From contig OX344750.2 of assembly GCA_947034885.2 (NCBI GenBank), forward strand, positions 19,524,053 through 19,588,052: a stretch of 64,000 nucleotides of DNA, written 5' to 3'. Both the position numbers and the translations under genes were made by a program. The DNA comes from Thuidium tamariscinum. Its lineage: Eukaryota; Streptophyta; Bryopsida; Hypnales; Thuidiaceae. Position 1 is the stretch's first letter. Every line of letters starts with the position of its first letter. The notes under the pieces are model-generated. The model ran no database searches, was not told the origin of the DNA, and worked only from the letters and a program-made list of their open reading frames with translations. Shown here piece by piece: positions 59,601 to 64,000 of this stretch.

Positions 59601-60685
59601 TAAGCACACACAAACCTATCCTAATTTTTAGTGAGATTTTACCGCATTATACGTAATTTCTAAGAATTTACGAATATTTCTATGTGCGGTTGACTTTCCA
59701 TGGAGTCAACATGGAATTTCAAAAAAATCCGAAATAATTTGGGTAACATCTAGGATACTCCTAGATTCTTAGTATAAGTTCACCGCAATCTGTACTAGTC
59801 TATTTTTAGTAATTTGGAATTACATTGCTCAATTGGACAATTTAATTCCCGATACCCAAAAATTGTGGATAATTGTTTGGTTCTCGTTTGCTCCTGGCAT
59901 GTTCCTACCCTTGGAATACCTTTCTGTAGTCTTCAATCTCCAATTCCTCCATCTTCCATATCTTGAAATTCCAATTCTCCAAGTCATACATAATTGTTTT
60001 ACTTCTAAATCCAATTTATCTTAGAATCGAATTTAGGCCTTGGTAAACCTTCTAGGCTCGTAGTAGACTCTTTTGGCTTAGTCGGTATGTCATGTGCATC
60101 CTTAAAAGGTTGATTTTGCACAGACATACACTAGGACTGACTAACTCTCATTCCCTCACTTCTCTTGGAATTACTAAATATTCTTTCAATCTTACTTTTA
60201 AGACTTAGAATGATGGAAATTCCTAGGATTAGGAATTTTCCACCTTCTAAGATGGTTCTGCATCATTTTGATAGAGATTACTATCAAGACTCTTCCAACA
60301 CTTTTTTTTTATGTCTTTTCCTTGTATTTTTGACTAAATTTCGCAAATTATTCGCGAAAAATGGACCCAAAGTTCCAAATACCATCTTGAAAGCTCACAA
60401 GGTGCAAAATTGTGCTTCACAAGGTCAAATTCTTTATCCTCTCATATATTATGTTATTTTCATATATTTGTTTCCTAACTCTATTCTTAATTTTTTGTAC
60501 ATTTTTGCTTACATCTCTAATGTACATAGTATATGCTTTACTTGATATTATTTGTTGTTCAAAATACTATCTTTGTCTTTAAATGCAAGCACTATTTTAG
60601 ATCAATAAAAAGTTATGCATTTTGACATATTGATTTGAGACTTCATATTCATTGTTTAGAATAGTGGTACTTTGTATTTTATTGT
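56614..60685. other. ~4 kb of repeat DNA between two halves of the transposase-like gene
   Basis: Contents: a GC-richer tract at 57905-58095 of short repeats (GGCTCCAGCCTTGCTGGCTC-like), a duplicated AAAGGAGGTACACATGACA segment at 58453 and 58535 (82-bp spacing), and the region 59400-59730 that is an inverted, diverged relative of 49.2-49.6 kb. No protein domain was recognised. It is either a retroelement-like insertion or a large intron filled with such elements; ends and target duplication were not found. Confidence 0.45.
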
Positions 60686-60790
60686 ATGAAACTTTATATC
60701 TTTTGTTTACCATGTCATAGCATGATCAATTTGGCAATTTCAAGGTGTATACTAAACTTATTTCTTTGCATGATTCATTTGATGATAAAT

Positions 60791-63138
60791 GCTGAATTTA
60801 TTGACAAAAATTCATGGCGATACACAATTTACGACTTCAAAGATACTTTTGGGGTTGTGGATATTGTTGGACAGCATTTGAGAGGGGGTCCACATGTTCT
60901 TGCAATGAAGAACAAAATTGCAGTTTGGGGATCCAGTAATTAGCTGACAATCCAAGTATCATTAGCAAAAAGTATGTTAGTAGGTAAAATTGAATATCCT
61001 CCTTCATATGTGCCACAAATTGTAAACATTCCTCAAGAGAAACTGAATTTGTATTGCATGCAACATGTTTGTCATGGATTTTATAATTATTTCTTGAAAT
61101 TGGGAGATGATGTGGTTGATGTTCGTCTTTTACTAAACGATTTAAAAAGTAGTAAACATTGGTATGCTAATCCTAACTACTTAAGAAACATTGTAAATTC
61201 AGATGGTGAATCTATACTTATTGAAGGAACTTTTTGTCATATAGAATGTGATTTAATATTTTGTCAAAAATGTTCTATGATTCCCAACTTCATTGACTTG
61301 TGCATGCGAGAAAAGCAATTGAAAACAATGGTAGTGCCAAAAGGGCAGCGAATTTGTGAACCAGGTGTTAGGATAGAGATTTTGCAAAAGAATGAACTCA
61401 TTGAAACAGCTAGGGAATGGGAGAGAAGATGTCAACTAGCAAATGACCATGTGTTCCTTTTGAATGTAGCTTTAACAAGGGAAATAAAATCAAAGGATTA
61501 TTTATCAATAAAATTTCAATATGCTTTGGCTAAAGGATCACTTCCTGAAATTGTAGAGTTATTTAGGAGAGCCTTTGATGTAGGAGTATTCAATAGTTGT
61601 CTAGTTTTATTGAATTTGCTTATAGATGTTGTAAAAAATCTTCTTTCAATGCATAAAAGTAGTGGTAAGGGCAATGGAAAACGTTATCATTCTAATCCTA
61701 TTAAATTGTTTGAAGTTTTGCAGAATTTTGGAGGCTCTGCAACTCACAATTTTATGAATAAGAATCTAAATGGACCAGCTCTTAATACAACTAGATCAAA
61801 TTTTTGCAAGGAAGGATTTTTATATAGTATTAGTATCAATGAAGGTACTTTTTCTCATATAGCTTCGGTTTTGAAGTTATGCAAGCAAAAGCTTGGGATT
61901 TTAGGACCAATTCCTTTTGAATGTAGTGAAGATGAAACAAAATGTATAGAGCTTGCAACATGGAATAGGAGGTTAGATGTAATTGATGGTTTTTGTGGCT
62001 TTAAATAATCATCTACACATCCAAATCATGTGTGTAGTTTTGATCTTCAGCCTTCATCATCTACTGGAATAGTATGTCATATGCTTTTGAAACTTTACAA
62101 GTTGGTTCTATGTGTTGAGTTTTGGTTGCTAATCCTTTGGTTGCAGGTATGCCAAGGTTAGTATATTGTTTGTTAAGCACTTGCAATAAATTTAATCATG
62201 TGCAAGTACATAAGTAGAGGGAGCTAATTCAAAAATATCTCAAGAAACATCTTGAAAAAGATGTAGGACCTCTCCGTGGTCATGCATCAAATGGTGACAA
62301 TAGACACAAGAAATTGATGCTAGAAAACATCTCTAGGGGAGCATATGGGCTTCAAGTTGATGGATTGTTAATGTGTACTGAACTTGTAGATGGTGCTCCA
62401 CTAATAATGATGCAGGGCCCTCTAGACGTTGGAAAGAAGCTCCGTAATCCTCTCCTTTCAGCAGCAAGAGTCTTATTTTGGGGTAAGTACATAGCAAGTA
62501 AAAACCACTTACTATTGGTTTATCGTTATTTTTCAAAAGAACAACATGGCTTGTTAGAAGATGATATAAATGTTGAAGATAAACAAAACTTTCCTGTTGT
62601 TCAGCGTATTTCGTTTCCTAAGGTAAGAGCTTGTTTAGAAGAACTTTATAAAGGTATTATTGTTGAAGGTGAAAGAATTCAAGAACATGTAAAAGGAACA
62701 ATCTTACATCTTGAAGTAATTTGGTCTTTTTTAGAAGTTTTTTATGGAAGAAGAACCTTGTTAGAAAGGGTTAGGTTATCTTCTTTTGTGGTGCATATAA
62801 TTTATTTGGCAATTGAATACATCCGCCATGTTAAACATGGACATTTTTTAAAAGATAATTAGTTGACTAGGGAGTCCATTAAAGATTGTTTAATATCTTG
62901 TCGTTCTGTAGTTTTACACATTATGATGATGTGTGATTTGTTTCCTAATTTGCCTATTGCTTTAGACAAAGTGGGTTCAGATTGTTGTGAGGATTTTTTC
63001 TCATTACTTGGTCAACATGTTAAAAATAAACACAATTTTTGTATTAGAGAGGCAGTGCCAGAGCGTACATCACATATAGGTAGAACTCAACAAATTAGAT
63101 TTGATGAAGAGAGTCTATTATTTATAGAATCAAGATGA
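60791..63138 (+). pseudogene. Core of a large transposase-like protein, unassigned superfamily
   Basis: Main open pieces are 60974-62008 (344 codons), 62314-62862 (182) and 62863-63138 (91, in frame after a TAG). Between 62009 and 62313 the similarity-bearing frame changes: VANPLVAGMPRLVYCLLSTC, then FNHVQVHK, stop, and LRGHASNGDNRHKKLMLENI. Landmarks in order: NGPALNTTR; IPFECSEDETK and DVIDGFCGF; GHASNGDNRHKKLM; DVGKKLRNPL; SKNHLLLVYRYFSKEQHGL; VQRISFPKVRACLEEL; DKVGSDCCEDFFSLLG and NKHNF. I recall this order from long uncharacterised proteins in animals, algae and plants. The Asp in SEDET, the Asp in NGDNR and an acidic residue in GSDCCEDFF are candidate DDE-type catalytic positions; that is an inference. 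Frameshift and stops make it non-functional as read. Confidence 0.6.
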
Positions 63139-63179
63139 CACAAAAACATATGAACAAAACATATGTTGTTCTTCTAAAC

Positions 63180-63774
63180 TTACTGATTACAGATCTGTTT
63201 CTAATTAAGCTTTGCAAGAAGCTTGGTTGAATGGTTTTGTTGAAGCTCAAATTAGAACAATGGATGTTGAAATGAAGGAAGTAGTTTCCAAAGCAAGTAA
63301 GTGGACTAAACCTTGTCCTTCTTTTTTAGAGTCATTAAATGATGTAGAACAATGTGCCATTGAAATGGATGATGAATTAGTAAAATGGTGATTAATGATG
63401 TCCAAATCAATGAATCAACTTTAGAATTCAACTCATCTATTGATAACAATTTAGTAAATGAAGTTGATGTATTAATGAGAAGTTCTATCTTAGACATTGA
63501 ACAACAAAGTGAAATGAATGGGAGTTCTTCAAACCTTAAAAATAATGAAGCATGCACTATATCACCAATTGTTGATGTGCCAGGAAAGGGTTCAATATTT
63601 AAAATGAGGCTTATTACAAAACTTAATGCACATTCACCATGTAAATTACCATTAGATAGGTTGCGGCGAGTGCAATATAAAAGTTCATGTGAAAATCCAT
63701 CTTTATTAGGAGGTGGTGAGGAGGTTGAGGAGGTAGGCTTGTTGCCATCATCATGGAAGAAGGTAAGAAGTTGA
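63180..63774 (+). pseudogene. C-terminal remnant of the transposase-like gene
   Basis: After a short broken stretch the frame resumes as LQEAWLNGFVEAQIRTMDVE and, following a TGA near 63389, as NDVQINESTLEFNSSIDNNL up to PSSWKKVRS at 63772. It is acidic and Ser/Asn-rich, with no recognised domain. It fits the C-terminal tail of the preceding gene by position; the true 3' end may be here or to the right of the window. Confidence 0.4.
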
Positions 63775-64000
63775 TATGGTATTTAGCTTGTATACAAAAA
63801 ATTGTAAGGGGTGATTGCAAGAAAGGGCTGTCCTTTTTGGCGTCACAATGGAAGTGACATTTGTGCCATTGGTTATAACTTTTGGGGTATTAATCCAATG
63901 TACTTGAAATTTTTATTGAAGATGGCCAATTTGATAGTAAATAAATTCTTTATTTTTCAGAAATTTCAAAAAAACATTTTCTAATTAAATTTTAATTTAC
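63775..64000. other. Right edge, sequence related to the foldback element
   Basis: GGGTGATTGCAAGAAA at about 63808 matches the end of the foldback at 36646, and a TTATAACTTTTG word follows, as ATAACTTTTGTG does in the foldback. A second element of that family may begin here and run out of the window. Confidence 0.4.

Noticed and set aside
1..64000. Search for tRNA, rRNA, CRISPR arrays and phage or bacterial genes
   Set aside because: No cloverleaf with A/B boxes, no rRNA segment and no regularly spaced direct repeats with unique spacers were recognised by eye; a tRNAscan or Infernal run was not possible.

Overview
This is a nuclear window from a plant, almost certainly a land plant. It has GT-AG introns, a GC-rich four-finger C2H2 regulator, an MRG-domain chromatin protein and an Mpv17/PMP22-family membrane protein, all set in AT-rich DNA full of DNA transposons, MITEs and tandem repeats. 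The species cannot be fixed from the sequence. No tRNA, rRNA, CRISPR array or bacterial-type operon was seen.

Three host genes are supported. (1) At 3821-6026 (+) a three-exon zinc-finger transcription factor of 536 aa lies behind a long GC-rich leader, and its 3' UTR carries a decayed copy of its own last coding segment. (2) At 13686-18229 (+) there is a six-exon Mpv17/PMP22-family gene of 202 aa. Its exons are too short to stand out as ORFs, but they join in frame, and the introns carry a CACTA-type MITE and a ~0.92 kb inverted-repeat element. (3) At 18641-19543 (-) lies an MRG1/2 (MORF4-related/Eaf3-like) gene with an uninterrupted 300-aa coding region and a probable 5'-UTR intron reaching to about 20413. 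Genes 2 and 3 are convergent, with stop codons about 410 bp apart.

The rest is mainly mobile and repeated DNA. A degenerate hAT transposase gene (22560-25117) is interrupted by a ~0.4 kb MITE. An almost complete PIF/Harbinger element (38758-46241) has a TTA target duplication, a DDE transposase and a convergent Myb/SANT-like partner gene; all five of its nonsense codons can be read as C-to-T changes at CAG or CGA. From 55.7 kb to near the right edge runs a broken gene for a large transposase-like protein, with a Cys/His-rich N-terminal block, a ~4 kb gap filled with repeat DNA, and a core with ...EDET..., ...GDNRHKK... and GSDCCEDFF motifs; I cannot name its superfamily.

Non-coding repeats include a MITE family with ends CATTAGGAGGGATTTGAG (five copies), two CACTA-ended foldback MITEs, a ~215-bp satellite-like array at 29.6-32.5 kb split by an insertion, a 151-bp minisatellite at 32.9-33.5 kb, a 263-bp tandem duplication at 28.0-28.6 kb, a 348-bp tandem repeat with a ~51-bp palindrome inside the Harbinger element, a ~1.1 kb foldback at 36.6-37.7 kb, and diverged retroelement-like DNA at 48.8-52.4 and 56.6-60.2 kb. 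The genes do not form a pathway: the window reads as a gene island (2.4-21 kb) followed by about 43 kb of nested transposon DNA.
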